NCBI GenBank assembly: GCA_027924585.1
Contig: BSBM01000106.1
Span: forward strand, 36,753,501 to 36,817,500
Reading direction: 5' to 3'
DNA from: Larix kaempferi
Lineage: Eukaryota > Streptophyta > Pinopsida > Pinales > Pinaceae
DNA length: 64,000 nt
Shown here: positions 11,188-22,917 of the stretch, in pieces
Layout of the letters: every line of letters starts with the position of its first letter
Position numbering within the stretch: position 1 is the stretch's first letter
Made by a program: the position numbers and the translations under genes
The notes under the pieces: model-generated
Told to the model about the DNA's origin: nothing
The model's input: only the letters and a program-made list of their open reading frames with translations
Databases searched by the model: none

Positions 11188-13056
11188 AATAATAGAATGC
11201 ATAGCATTAGCTTTCAAAAGGAAAATAGATAGTGATAATTGAAAACCTAGTTCTGTGCAGAGATGAAATGTTTTACTTTTGTTACTTAAAGAAAATGCTA
11301 CAATATCTATTTAATGATATGTTGTTCTATATTATGAGTTTAGACATATATAATTGATATTGTAGAATTAAAAGAAACATCACAGTGTTAGTCTAATCAT
11401 TCACTTGGCATTCTGCCCATGATTATACAAAATCATACCTAGGTCAGAAATTGAAACCGTTACTTTTGTATGCCATTAACTGTAAATACTAAATCTACAA
11501 ATGCAGAAAATCATTTAACTGAAATAAACAAGACATAACAGTAAAATCTGATGAATGTAGGAGAAACAAACAACCCAAGGAGCCTGTTCCACCCAACCTA
11601 CTCCCGAAGACAGCCAAATTACTTGCCTTAGGACCCTCGAGCCTGTTCACTGAACCACTAGGAAGAAGAATATGTAGAAGCTTTAGGTCATCAACTTGCA
11701 GCAACAATGTAGATCATTCAGTCTTATATACTTAGCAGTCAAAGAGACCTACAATAGCACCTCTGGTTTCTTTCTCAGAATAATTTCAACAGACTCACGG
11801 TGCACTTTACACTTAGTCTCCTTATTCGAATCTCTCAGTGATCACCTGATACACTTGAGGAATTATTTCTGCAGAAAATAATTGTGGAGCTCCCTACTCA
11901 ATTTGAATTGCCTTCTCTAGGCTTCCTAGGCCTTTTTAGTGGTTAACCTAGTCATTAATGAGCTAACAGCTCTGTTCCACCCACCTAGGGGATAATGCCA
12001 CAATTTTAGGGGTAGTTGTCCCATAACCAACAGCTAGTGGTGGAGTGAAAATGCTGACACCTGTCCCATGCCTTCTAACAGCTTCCATTCCTCCTAGTGG
12101 GTCAGTGAACACTCATTTAACAGTTCCCTTGGGTGTTTGTCTCATGTTTTAATTTATTAAATAATAATAATATGTCATTACAATCATCCTTGACCAAATT
12201 TGTTCATAATTACAAAACTTTGTAATTATAATTTAACATAATCTTTTTGCAAATAAAATAATTAGTCTCAAAATTTGTGTAGGTGACAGGTTCCTAGCTT
12301 GCCCAACCTCCATGCTCACCTACAACCATCTATTTTCCCTTTCAAAAATGTATCTCTGTCACCAAATTCAAATTTCTGGGTTAAACACGGTATGGTAATG
12401 GTCATGACCATCAATGGAAAACTCTTATACATAGTGTAGTAGCATGCATGACAGAATGAGAGAATGATAGAATGATCAAACGAGTGTTGACTCCAAGGGA
12501 TATGAGGTAAGGGTGAAAAGACAACTGACATAGCTTCAGACCATAGAATAAATAGGACTACTGATAGTTGACATCATTGTCACAACCCCCATGCTTCAAT
12601 AATACATGAAGTGACTTTTCCCACCAACCTCACACATGTATTCAGTGATTGGATTTAACAATCAAGAGAAGGTAATTGGCTCATTTAAAGCACATGGAAG
12701 ATTTTGGTTGAGTTATGAGGTCAAAACATGGCAACATAGGATTTGGTTTCCCCATAGGCCCCCTTCCTCTTCCCCACTGGTGGAATCATAGCCCCTCTAG
12801 TGCTCTTTACATAGCCATCTTGGACCATTTTATTAATTTTTCAACATAATATTTACATAAATTTCAAATTGGAATAGATTCCTGGTTCATCATCCTTGTT
12901 CATTCACTGTCTATATTGATCTACATCTCGTTGCTTCTACGATTCTCATCTTCTTCCATTATGTCTTCCTTCTTCCAGATATTTAATGATTCATTCAACA
13001 ACCTTCACCTGTAAATTCAGTCGTAGTAGGTGAAATTCGCTTAATTGAGAGTGGAC
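11188..13056. other. Spacer, no gene recognised
   Basis: 1.9 kb of mixed composition. Frames of 60-90 codons occur on both strands but have no motif. Possibly old LTR sequence, without identifiable ends. Confidence 0.4.
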
Positions 13057-13383
13057 ATGGGCATTTGGCAATCCCAATTGAAAGAGTCTGAGTTTAACCA
13101 CTGGTATGTGCAATTACAATTTAATCACAACATAACCGAGGAGTTATCTAGTCTGAAAAGGGGAGTCGACTCCTTGGAGCAGCAGTAACAATGGATTCTA
13201 GACATCCTAAACCTGATTCAGATAAATAAATCTACTATCAATGCGTCGTCCTCAACTATGCAGCTGTGTCTACTGCAACCATCCTTTGAATTCATCGATC
13301 CAATTGCAATGGATCTCGAGCTTCATCTTGCACAACAACCAACAAACCATGACATGGAATTAGACCTTGAGATGCAGCTCTGA
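13057..13383 (+). pseudogene. Unrecognised 108-codon frame with one stop
   Basis: From the ATG at 13057 one frame runs to the TGA at 13381-13383 with a single internal stop (TAA 13186-13188, after QQ). The product is rich in Q, L, E and N, for example ESEFNHWYVQLQFNHNITEE and SSLKRGVDSLEQQ, then FIDPIAMDLELHLAQQPTN. It looks helical and coiled-coil-like, in the style of a retrotransposon gag N-terminus or a small structural protein. I do not recognise a family. No neighbour supports a function. Confidence 0.3.
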
Positions 13384-13759
13384 ATTATCTTTGTAGTCCT
13401 CAATTTTGCTTGATACAGCTTCCATTGCCGTTTTTATACTTCAATTGTCTTTAGGCCTTGGCATGCTACCTCTTTTGAACTTCAACTCTGTTCTCTGCTA
13501 CAGAGGACTCATGCAATTTTGTAACGACACAATTTTGAATATAATGCAAGCTTTGTTTATGTATCTACTTGTATTTGTACTCTCCTTATGTTTGTTCATC
13601 AACAATATTGATTTTCCTTCTTCTTTCTATGTATGAAATCTTTTATGCGACAATTCAACACACCTCAACATAACATTAATGCAAAAACCAAATTAAAATA
13701 TTCTCTAACTATAACACTTCACTAACATACTCCTTGAATTCCTAATGAATATCTTGTTG
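13384..13759. other. Spacer, no gene recognised
   Basis: A+T-rich, with no motif. It lies downstream of the minus-strand copia gag relic. Confidence 0.4.
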
Positions 13760-15412
13760 AATTCAAGGATCTTACTTAATCTCTTAGAGATTATCAAGAT
13801 GGGAAACAATTACTTATTGCTTGAGACGTGCTTGGGTTGTTTGCTTCTTCTGCGCATGCTTAACGAGTTTTTCTTACCGATATCTTCCTATGCGCACTTC
13901 CATCTTGATATTGCACCTGGTTGTCCTCCATTTTGGTCCTTGTATTGCAATAGTTGTTATGCAAAATATTTCTATCTAGACAATTCACTATTCTTCAACA
14001 ATACCGAGCTTTGTTCCCAATCCCATCACAAGCATAACATCTCACAGCTTAACAATAATTCACAATATGACCAATATAATTGCACCTTGCACACTTCATT
14101 GTATTGATCCTTCTTCTGGTAGTGTAACGGAAAGACTTGTAATTGCAGAAGGAATTATCATACCTAAATGACTTCATTTGACTTGGAATGTGCTTACTGT
14201 CGCAAACCTTATCAGATGTCTTGTCATAGCCGAGTCATGTCTTTTATGCTGGTGATATTTGATCATTCATAATCTTATTTAGGATTAATATGATGTCTTT
14301 GAATTTGTTCTTCATTTCATATTCAAGAAAATCCTTATCACTTCCTGAATGTGCACAGTTTAGAGTATCAATCATGATGTGATATTGAACCCGTTTCTTC
14401 CCTTTTATCTCAATCATTTTTCTTCTAAGCGAGAGATCTCTCTATCCTCTTGTTCAAGCTGACTTGTCAACAATTTATTTTTCTGCGATGACTCTTCCAA
14501 AAATGTCTTCATTATTGATTTCTCTTCTTCAAGAATTTTGATTTTTTCTTCTGCACAATGTGGTTGTTTCTCAAAATTCATTTCCTTTTCACTAACATGT
14601 TTTTCAAGAGACTCTTGAATCACCTTGGCTTGTTCTTCATACTTTTATAGTTGGTCCTGTAGGAGTTTATTCTTCCTTCTTGACTTCTTTAATTCATCCA
14701 AGGTGCTAACCAATTCACCTTCCCAATCAACCTCTGCAGCTTCTTCTTCTTCATATTGACTGTCTAATTTAATCTCTGTGACAGTATTTGAAGGAGTATT
14801 GAAGGATCCACTAAACAAATACTTATCTAGTGTTCTTGGTTGAGTTTGCGCAACTGGTGTGGTTTTCTTGATAGATGAACAACTCTTTTTCTTTTCTTCA
14901 TTATTTTCATATTCCAAAAAGGTCATGAAAAGAACTTATTTTGGCTCGTCGTCGCAATCAATTTCTTCAGATAAATTGTTGTCTTCCTTAGTGTACAAAA
15001 TCATCCTTTGTTTTGTAACTTCCTTCATGTTCTTAGATCTGTCCTCTGTGTGCACCAACTTCCGTTCATTGTAATTGGTTTCTTCTTCATTATCACTACC
15101 TCCATATTCCTTATATGGACACTTTGAGGCGAAGTGGCCTACTCTTCCAAATCTAAAACATTTGAAAGGTAGTTTTCCTTTATACTTACCATGTCCTCTC
15201 TTCATCTTTCTCACAAAGTTTGATTCTTCCTCATCTGCTTCATCACAAGAGTTTTTTTCATGTTCGTGCTTTGCTTTCCTAGTAGCTTTAAAGGTTGCTT
15301 CTTGTATGATAGGATTTTCCCTTTCAGTTCTCATCTCATACGTAGTCAAAATCCCTTGAAGCTCATCCTTTGTTAAATCTGCAAGATTATCTCTATCTTC
15401 TAATATAGACAA
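13760..15412 (-). pseudogene. Copia gag relic with several zinc knuckles
   Basis: Minus strand. It opens inside a copia gag (SILEDRDNLADLTKDELQGI, LTTYEMRTERENP) and passes a CCHC-like knuckle in which the second Cys is now Phe (CFRFGRVGHFASKC). It continues into an acidic linker and a coiled-coil tail (NKLLQDQL; SLEKHVSEKEMNFE; LTSQLEQEDREISRLEEK). After a frameshift near 14410 further frames carry CARCNYIGHIVNYC, a complete CX2CX4HX4C knuckle, and CYACDGIGNKARYC with Asn in place of His. Gag packages element RNA in the particle. No protease, integrase or RT follows. Its first 760 bp repeat the gag at 24896-25660 almost exactly, so the two are copies of one family. The N-terminal half is missing at the 15412 junction. 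Confidence 0.75.
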
Positions 15413-15742
15413 CCTCTAATTCGTTTTACTTTGTGATTTATGATCTATACAATATAGGGTTTCTGCCTCTTCCAGATCTTAGTCATAAACAGGTGACCTT
15501 GGCAAAAAGGTCATAACTTGGGTTAGGAAGCTCCAAATGAAATTTCGTAAAAAGTGACAGGTAGTGCACGGACTGTACTTTCTCAGGTAACTTTTTCAAG
15601 AGACTCTTTTAAGGTTTTGTGATAGTCACATGTAATGTGCTCCTGAGAGATCCGACAGGTAGAGCTGTGTGCTCGTAACAGCCTGGGATGCTGCAACCAG
15701 GTTTTGTGACGCACTTAATAAGTCCTGAGGATTCCATAGTAT
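15413..15742 (+). repeat. Inverted, chimeric piece of the copia family
   Basis: 15413-15605 matches the element leader (as at 59130-59330), and about 15610-15742 matches the 3' tail repeat (as at 63530-63620), both in plus orientation. The flanking copia pieces are all in minus orientation. RT and everything between leader and tail is missing. This marks a rearrangement junction. Confidence 0.65.
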
Positions 15743-16136
15743 GGCTAGGTACATGGGGATCTTAGCTTCTCCCTGTATAATTTTTCAGACCCTAAAACAT
15801 GGCCTAAATTTATTTATAGCAAAAGTGCTACGATGACTAGTTTTTGCTATATCAAGCCCTAGCTTCACAAATGCAACAAGTGTCATACATGCCATACCAT
15901 GCCTTCTTTCAGGCTAGCTTTGATACCATGTTAATTTTTCAGAATTTACTTCAATCTAATCTAGGATCTTAACTAAAAAAACAACATGTACATCATATCT
16001 ATAGCATATCAATCATGGACATAATAATGCAAGCACACAAGAGACACAGAGTTTACTTGGGGAAAACCATAAAGGTGAAAAACCCCAATAACTTCCTCAG
16101 AGATAGATAGAGAAATGATACAACCCGCATATAACC
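15743..16136 (-). mobile_element. Partial copia LTR with primer-binding site
   Basis: 15929-16136 matches the 3' part of the copia LTR defined at 24205-24890, and gctttgatacca (15917-15928) is the minus-strand primer-binding site with one change. The first leader bases follow down to 15743. The U3 part of the LTR is missing. At 16136/16137 the LTR is joined to the internal leader of the neighbouring copy within a short similar stretch (gcgggt/gtgggt). Confidence 0.7.
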
Positions 16137-17823
16137 CACATGATGTCTTCTTGTTCTCTTCAATGACTTGTTCTAGTAACCTGCATAACTCATAAGTTAA
16201 CCATTGTAGAACCAAGTTATACATACCTTGTAAATAGATCTTCTAAGTGATCCATGAAAATGGATGAATCTTTGTCTTCATGTCACCATGATCATATGTT
16301 CTTGAACTAGAACATGATTTGTCTTTCTTGGTGTACCTTTCATGTTAGCGGACAACATAAACCTCATACAACACCATAATGCATTAGTACAATCATAAGT
16401 GTCAACACCCTAATCAATGAATATCTTTTATCATGCATTCATAATTTTATTAAGGTGATACGACAAGTCTAAATTTAATCAAGATTGTACTAACCATGAA
16501 CTTAATCATGAACAAATCTTGAAACATACCTAGATAAGTCATACCTATCAAGATTGCTTGTAATCTTCTTATGTAAGGCCTTAGCCTCATCTCCCTCTGA
16601 AACAGGAACTTCTTCACTTATGCAGGTGACCAATCCATTCTCTTCTAGGATTAACCCAATCCACTTGATTTGCAAGAACTGGATCTGGAGTTGGATTAGG
16701 GTTTGTTAGAGAAACCCTAAAAATTCAAACTTATGAAAGGATAGAAAGATGTGCCTTGATGAGTTGATCAATCCAGTATACTCAAAATTTGAAAACTCCA
16801 AAGTTTCACCCCTCAAAATTGCCTTTGAAACTTCCAGATTCACTAGACATGACCCCGAACTAGGGTTTGATAAAGCCCACCCTTCTGCCCAATCAAAACA
16901 TTCGATCCAAAGCTCTAAGCTTCTATTTTTCTAAGGAGCTTCCAGCCGTGGTCACATATTTCAAAAATTCCCATTTTTGCTGAAGCCCTAATTTTCCACT
17001 TTTCTGATCAAAGTCCCGAACTAGGGTCTGATCAAGCCCGGCCTTCTGCCCAACCAAAAAATATGATATTGGTCTCTAAATTTCTATTTTGATGAGTAGC
17101 ATTCAGCCATGGTCTCCGATCACAAAAATTCCAACTTTCTCCGAAACCCTAAATTCCCGAAGCCATGAATGAAGGTGCTAAAAAATAATTATGTTTTGAC
17201 AGAAATATGTACCTGATTGTTTCTAGTGTAACTCCAAAATTTCCCATCCACAGGGTCTGAAACTTCTACCTGTGCTATCTCGGCCTGTTATTTTTCCAAC
17301 CCTGTAGGTCTGACCTCAATTGGATTCTCTGAGAGAGAGAGAGAGTTATGCCACGTGTCGCAACGTGACCTGTTTATGGGATAAAATAGGAGAGAAAATT
17401 TGTACGGCATTCCACGTGTCATTGGTTCAGTTTCGGCCTCTGAAAAAGTTACCTGAGAACGTACAATCCGTGCACTACCTATCACTTTTTACGAAATTTC
17501 ATTTGGAGCTTCCTAGCCCAAGTTATGACCTTTTTTCCAAGGTCACCCATTTATGACTGAGATCTGGAAGAGGCAGAAACCCTATATTGTACAGATCATA
17601 AATCACAAAGTACAATGAATTAGAGGTTTTCCATAGGGAACAAGGTACATGGGGATCTTAGCTTCGCCTTGTATGATTTTCAAACCCTGAAACCTCACCA
17701 AAATTTATTTATAGTGAAAGTTCTACGATGACTGGTTTTTTCTATATCAAGCATTAGCATCGCAAGAGCAACAAGTGTCATACATGCCATACCATACCTT
17801 CTTTCAGGCTAGCTCTGATACCA
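16137..17823 (-). mobile_element. Copia leader, truncated copy
   Basis: Minus-strand leader that follows the LTR at 17824-18506, starting with the primer-binding site gctctgatacca (17812-17823). It parallels 24204-22500. It includes the small leader frame (ISEEVPVSEGDEAKALHK, then SNLDRYDLSR) interrupted by the intron at 16181-16529, resuming as LLEQVIEENKKTSCG. The copy stops right after this frame, at the junction with the partial LTR. Confidence 0.75.
16181..16529 (-). other. Intron in copia leader (349 bp)
   Basis: Minus strand. The donor is ctag|GTATGTTTC (intron from 16529) and the acceptor is TTATGCAG|gttactag (ending at 16181). Joining the flanks gives ttatctag|gttactag, which matches the continuous sequence tta tccag gttactag at 60228-60243 in the plus-strand copy. 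Splicing keeps the leader frame open (phase 2, AG|G = Arg). Confidence 0.75.
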
Positions 17824-18506
17824 TGTTAGTTTTTCATAATTTACTTCAATATGATCTAGGATCTTAACCGAGAGAACAACATGTACAGCATATCTACAGC
17901 ATATCAATCATGGACACAATAATGCAAGCACACAAGAGACACAAAGTTTACTTGGGGAAAACCATAAAGGTGAAAAACCTCAATAACTTCCTCAGAGATA
18001 GATAAAGCAATGATACAACCCAAGCATAAGATATAGACATCTCCTAGCAGCAAATTCTCCTCCTCCACAAGTGCGCCACTCTCCCGAGAGTGTGAGAGAG
18101 AATAGAATGATAAAATAGAGTGCCTCCTGCACTCTATTTATACTTGACTTGACTTGCCTAATAACCTTTACTAGGTCGGACTTAACTTAACCACATAACA
18201 TAATGCTAACTGGGCTGACACCCAATAGGGTGGTCTAATAACCCTTTGACCCGCATGGCCGACCCCCAATAGCGTGGTCTAATAACCCTTCGACCCACAT
18301 GACTTATACAGGGCCGACCCCAACAAGGTGGTCTACTAACCCATCAAGTATAAGTTACAACACTTACAATATAAATGACGACACTTCCATATAGAGGAAT
18401 AATAACATCTCTATAGGAATACAAACACTTCCGTATAGAGGAATAATACCATCTCTATAGGAGTACAATATACATATATGAAATACATTTCGAAGTTACA
18501 TATACA
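17824..18506 (-). repeat. Copia LTR (shared, 683 bp)
   Basis: Minus strand, begins tgtatatgtaac and ends actaaca, next to a polypurine tract on one side and a primer-binding site on the other. It contains the TATA box and start-site hairpin at 18113-18143 and two copies of a block with accaccttg..ggggtcggcc. Confidence 0.85.
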
Positions 18507-18525
18507 TTAATGCTCCCTCTTAACT
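18507..18525 (-). other. Polypurine tract of copia element
   Basis: Read on the minus strand, agttaagagggagcattaa sits directly before the LTR. It would prime plus-strand DNA synthesis. Confidence 0.65.
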
Positions 18526-18920
18526 AGGAAGGTATTTCTCGACACAGGTCTTCTAGCACAAGTCTTCTTCTATGGATCATCATCGGCGAATCATCGTCAT
18601 CGTCACTGCTGTTGCTATCTCAATCAATCTATGAATCTACTCATCATAGGAAGTTCTACATAGCCAGTCCTTTTTTCATACTGGATGTAGGCCCACCACC
18701 TGCAGGTCTTCATCATCACTGGCCATACTGTGGAATCCTCAGGACTTATTATGTGAGTCAACAAAACCTCGAAAGAGCATCCCAGGACTGATTATGAGCA
18801 CACAGCTCAACCTATCGGATCTCCCAGGACCTTTTACATGCTACTGCAAAACCTGTCCACAGCCACAGAGTATCATGAAGCACAACCTAGATGCACACAC
18901 ACAACACTTACACTCACCGG

Positions 18921-19290
18921 CATGGGAGGACCAACCTACCACCTTCCGTCAAAGGCTCACACCACTTACATCAACGACCATGGGAGGACCAACCTACCAC
19001 CATGTCGGAATGGCACAACACTTATATTGAAGCCATGGGAGAACACATCTACAAACATGCTCAAATGGCCCCAGCACTTATATCGCAGCCATGGGAGAAC
19101 ACATCAACAACCATGCTCAAATGGCCCCAGCACTTATATCGCAGCCATGGGAGAACACATCTACAACCATGCTCGAATGGCCCTGAAAATTACATCATGA
19201 CCATGGGAGAACACATCTGCCACCATGTCGAAAAATCCCAACAATTACATCGCGACCATGGGAGAATACATCTACAACCGTGTCCGAAGA
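18921..19290 (-). repeat. 56-bp minisatellite in copia tail
   Basis: The motif ccatgggag(a/g)ac recurs at 18979, 19033, 19089, 19145, 19201 and 19256, a period of about 56 bp, in the region between RNase H and the polypurine tract. The plus-strand reading frames across it are only repeat translation. Confidence 0.85.
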
Positions 19291-19329
19291 GCTCATGTGC
19301 ATCTGTGTCTTCGAAACTCATCACACATA

Positions 19330-19880
19330 ATCCAATTGATTATGTAATGCTTACACCTGATACATATGATCATCCTGATCATCATCATAGCATCATCTTG
19401 ATGCATATCATCTAGAGTATCGTCATGATACTCATCACTGGATCATCCTGATGCATATCTGGAGCAACATCCTGAAGCTCGTCATCCATGATCATCCTGA
19501 TCATACAATGCATCCACCTGGTGCATACATAGTATCTTCCTGATACATATCATCATACATGATCTACCTGATCATACAATGTATCCACTTGATACATATA
19601 CAAATACATGATCCACCTGATCATACCTGATACATATCAAAATACATGATCTACCTGATCATACAATGTATCCACCTGATACATCTACAGATACATACCC
19701 ATGATCCAACTGATCATATCCAGCATCCAACATGATGCGTACATACATATATATAAATGATCCAACTGATAATATCCAACATCTAACATGATGCGTACAT
19801 ACATATACATATAAATGATCCAATTGATCATCTCCATCATCCACCTAATGCATATACAGAGCAGTAACTGGAGCATCGTC
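19330..19880 (-). repeat. Short-motif repeats of copia tail
   Basis: Degenerate units built from tgatccacctgatcatac and aatgtatccacctgatac. The plus-strand family member has the corresponding 50-bp units at 62891 onward. Confidence 0.8.
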
Positions 19881-19996
19881 CTGATGCTCATCATCCAGCA
19901 CTTACATCCACGGCCATGTGAAGGATCCTCCTCTCATAATGCTTGGAATGGCTTCAGCAAATGTGTCCATCACTTCTTCCTCGAAGTGTCGTCAAT

Positions 19997-21459
19997 CTAA
20001 AGAACACCAAGCCTCTCCCTGAAGTACTCAAACTTCACTCTGGCTAGTGGTTTTGTCAGCACATCCGCAACCTGCTCATCTATCGCAACATACAGGAGCT
20101 TCACTACTCCTCTCTGCACCATATCCTTGATATAGTGATATTTGATCTCAATGTGTTTTGACCTATCGTGGAACATTGGGTTCTCAGACAGCTTCACACA
20201 ACTTTGGTTGTCACAAAAGATACCAGTAGCATCCAACGGGAGATCAAATAACTCATATAGTAGCTTCCAGAGCCATACTGCCGAACAACTAGCCGAACAA
20301 GCTGCAACATACTCTGCTTCGACTGTACTCAGTGCTACGCAGCACTGCTTCCTGCTAAACCAAGAGATCACACCTGATCCCATACTGAAGCAGCAACCAG
20401 AAGTGCTCTTCCTATTTGCAGCACTGCCTGCCCAATCGTAGCCCAATCTGAATCAACATAACCCTGCAGGTTAAACTTTTGATTCGCATCATACTTGAGC
20501 CCATAATCAATTGTACCCTTCAGGTACCTCAGAATATGCTTTATAGCAACCACGTGAACACTCCTTGGATCCGTCAGGAATTGGCTCAATGTGTTCACCG
20601 CAAAGCAAATATCTAGTCTTGTGTTTTTCAGGTACATCAAGGACCCAATCATCTAACGATACATAGTGACATCAACCGGATCAGATGAAGCATCACACAG
20701 AAGCTTCAGGTTCGATGCCATAGGTGTGGCTATGGCCTTGCAGTCCATCATCCCGAACCTCTTCAGGATCTCTACTGCATACTTCCCTTGTCCAAGGAAG
20801 ATTCCATTTGCACTCTACCACACCTCCATGCCTAGAAAGTAGTGCATCATCTCCAAGTTCTTCATCTTGAACTCGATAGCAAGCTTTCGTTGCGTGTCGA
20901 CAATCAATATATCCTCACCTATAACAAACATGTCATCCACATACAAAAGTAGTATCACTGGATTTCCTTCCTCAACCTTGTAGTAAAGGTTGGAATCCGT
21001 TTTACTCTTGGTAAAGCCCAAACTGGATAGAAAGCCATCTATCCTGCCATACCAAGTCCTGGTTGCCTGTTTCAAACCATACAGGGCTTTCTTCAGTTTG
21101 CACACATGTGACTCTCAGTCATGTGTCTCAAACCTGAGTCGCTGCTCCACATACACTTCCTCTTCGACTACACCATTCAAGAAAGTTGTCTTGACATCCA
21201 TTTGGTGTATCTTCCATTTCATCATTGCAGCCATAGCAAGTACTGATCTGATGGAAATGGATTTGGCTACAGGAGCAAAAGTCTCTATGCTACCACCTGC
21301 AGCATGCTTGATCTTATAGATCCATTTGGAAGTCACAACAGACTTCCCTTCAGGTCTTGGGACCGCATCCCAAATATCATTCTTCATGATCGAATGGTAC
21401 TCCTCGATCATGGCATTCTTCCCGAATCCTAGGAACTTCAACATCTTCAATATCTTCAA
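19997..21459 (-). pseudogene. Copia RT-RNase H relic
   Basis: Minus strand. In order: GKNAMIEEYHSIMKNDIWD (start of the RT region), QMDVKTTFLNGVVEEEVYVE, KALYGLKQA, the catalytic ILLLYVDDM (YVDD), HYFLGMEVW, GSLMYLKNTRLDICFAVNTL. RNase H follows: SGCCFSMGSGVISWFSRKQ, LSTVEAEYVAACSAS, FCDNQSCVKLSENP and DVLTKPLARVKFEYFRERLG. Stops interrupt after FETHD, MEVW and near 20645. About 20 codons (normally ..ARGFSQKEGIDYEE..) are deleted between GGSIE and TFAPVA, and one frameshift falls near 20440. The RT begins abruptly at a junction shared with the copy at 61218. The enzyme would copy element RNA, but this one is dead. Confidence 0.9.
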
Positions 21460-21961
21460 TAGATAACTTTGTTTCTGAACAAATGTTGTAGTCCTTCTTT
21501 TGCAGGTGATGGTATACGATATTTCCTACAAAACAAGTTAAATTGCATGATTAGAAACATTTCATAGTTTTCAGAACAAATTCTTACACATAAAGAAATA
21601 TGTCATATAGTCATGCAATTATTTTAGCCAATGCTTCAATACAACATTTATCCATATACCGTAACTTTCTAGATGCCTTCCAATCTCTACTAGAACATTG
21701 TTAAGAGTGTGCACAACTCCCAATATGTCAACAAAGAGGTTTCATTCTAGATAAGTAGCAATGGAATGTTGTACAGTGCCATAGGCCACTTACCCATCAT
21801 ATGCAAATTAGTAGTATACTGTTCATTAATGCAATTATTCTAATATGCATAATACACACCCTAAGTCTAGGAACATAAGCATATACATCATTGAACAATA
21901 TTATTTAAACAAACAAATATGCAAGAAATGACAATCAAAATACTTATCTTTGTTTATTTGT

Positions 21962-22130
21962 AGGGTTGACTCCCTCTCAGTCTTTGCTTCCTTTCTGTAA
22001 CTCCATTCTGATGTGGATTATGAGAAGTGGTCAACTCTCTCTGAATATCTGCATCCTTGCAGAAAGTACTAAAGTGTGCTCCCTCTTGATTTTTGCTTCC
22101 TGGATTACCTGTCCTTGAACTTATATCCAT
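21962..22130 (-). pseudogene. Copia integrase remnant
   Basis: One minus-strand frame reads GAHFSTFCKDADIQRELTTS and HNPHQNGVTERKQRLRG, the part of the copia integrase core around the last catalytic Glu (usually RELTTP.TPQQNGVAERKN). The first two catalytic Asp and the zinc-binding domain are absent. It lies about 0.5 kb before RT, separated by non-coding leader-like sequence. The plus-strand relative keeps even less (60690-60770). Confidence 0.7.
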
Positions 22131-22543
22131 CCTTAATCACTATGCATGCTTATTAGTATCATCATTGCGTTATCATTGAGGTCTCACACATAATCACACA
22201 TTCATTAGTATATTCTCAATACTATCAAAACACAATAATCTTAAGCATGTATAGTCATGATCATTTCAAACAGAAATAATAAGCATTAGTATTCAAGGAC
22301 TCTTATGGTTCAGTCATATCATAAATTAAGGTAGGAAACATTATATGCATACACCCATGATTATTCAAACCTATGAATAATCATTATCAGTCATGCCATG
22401 TATACTTATATAAGAGATCCTATCACAAGGTAGGATTCTAACTTGATATAGGAAAAACATACCTAGATTAGTATGTTAGCTAGTTATGTCTAACATACCC
22501 ACATGATGTCTTCTTGTTCTCTTCAATGACTTGTGTTAGTAAC

Positions 22544-22917
22544 TTGCATAACTCATAAGTTAACCATTGTAGAACCAAGTTATACATACCTCATAAATAG
22601 ATCTTCTAAGTGATCCATGACAATGAATGAATCTTTGTCTTCATGTCACCATGATCATATGTTCTTGAACTAGAACATGATTTGTCTTTCTTAGTGTACC
22701 TTTCATGTTAGCAGACAACATAAACCTCATACAACACCATAATGCATTAGTACAATCATAAGTGTCAACACCCTAATCAATGAATATCTTCTATCATGCA
22801 TTCATAATTTTATTAAGGTGATACGACAAGTCTAAATTTAATCAAGATTGTACTAATCGTGATAATATGAAGACAAACATACCATCAACTTAATCATGAA
22901 CAAATCTTGAAACATAC
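22544..22917 (-). other. Intron in copia leader (374 bp)
   Basis: Same position as the intron at 16181-16529, donor ctag|GTATGTTTC at 22917. The acceptor has become tgcaa|gttact (AG lost, or shifted by one base). It is 25 bp longer than the other copy because of one extra block near 22855-22880. The downstream frame continues LTQVIEENKKTSCG. Confidence 0.7.

Noticed and set aside
18794-19415. Three overlapping plus-strand frames with repeated HGRTH..QPCSNGP-like peptides
   Set aside because: All three frames are open because the 56-bp minisatellite lacks stops. They are antisense to the copia tail and carry no domain.
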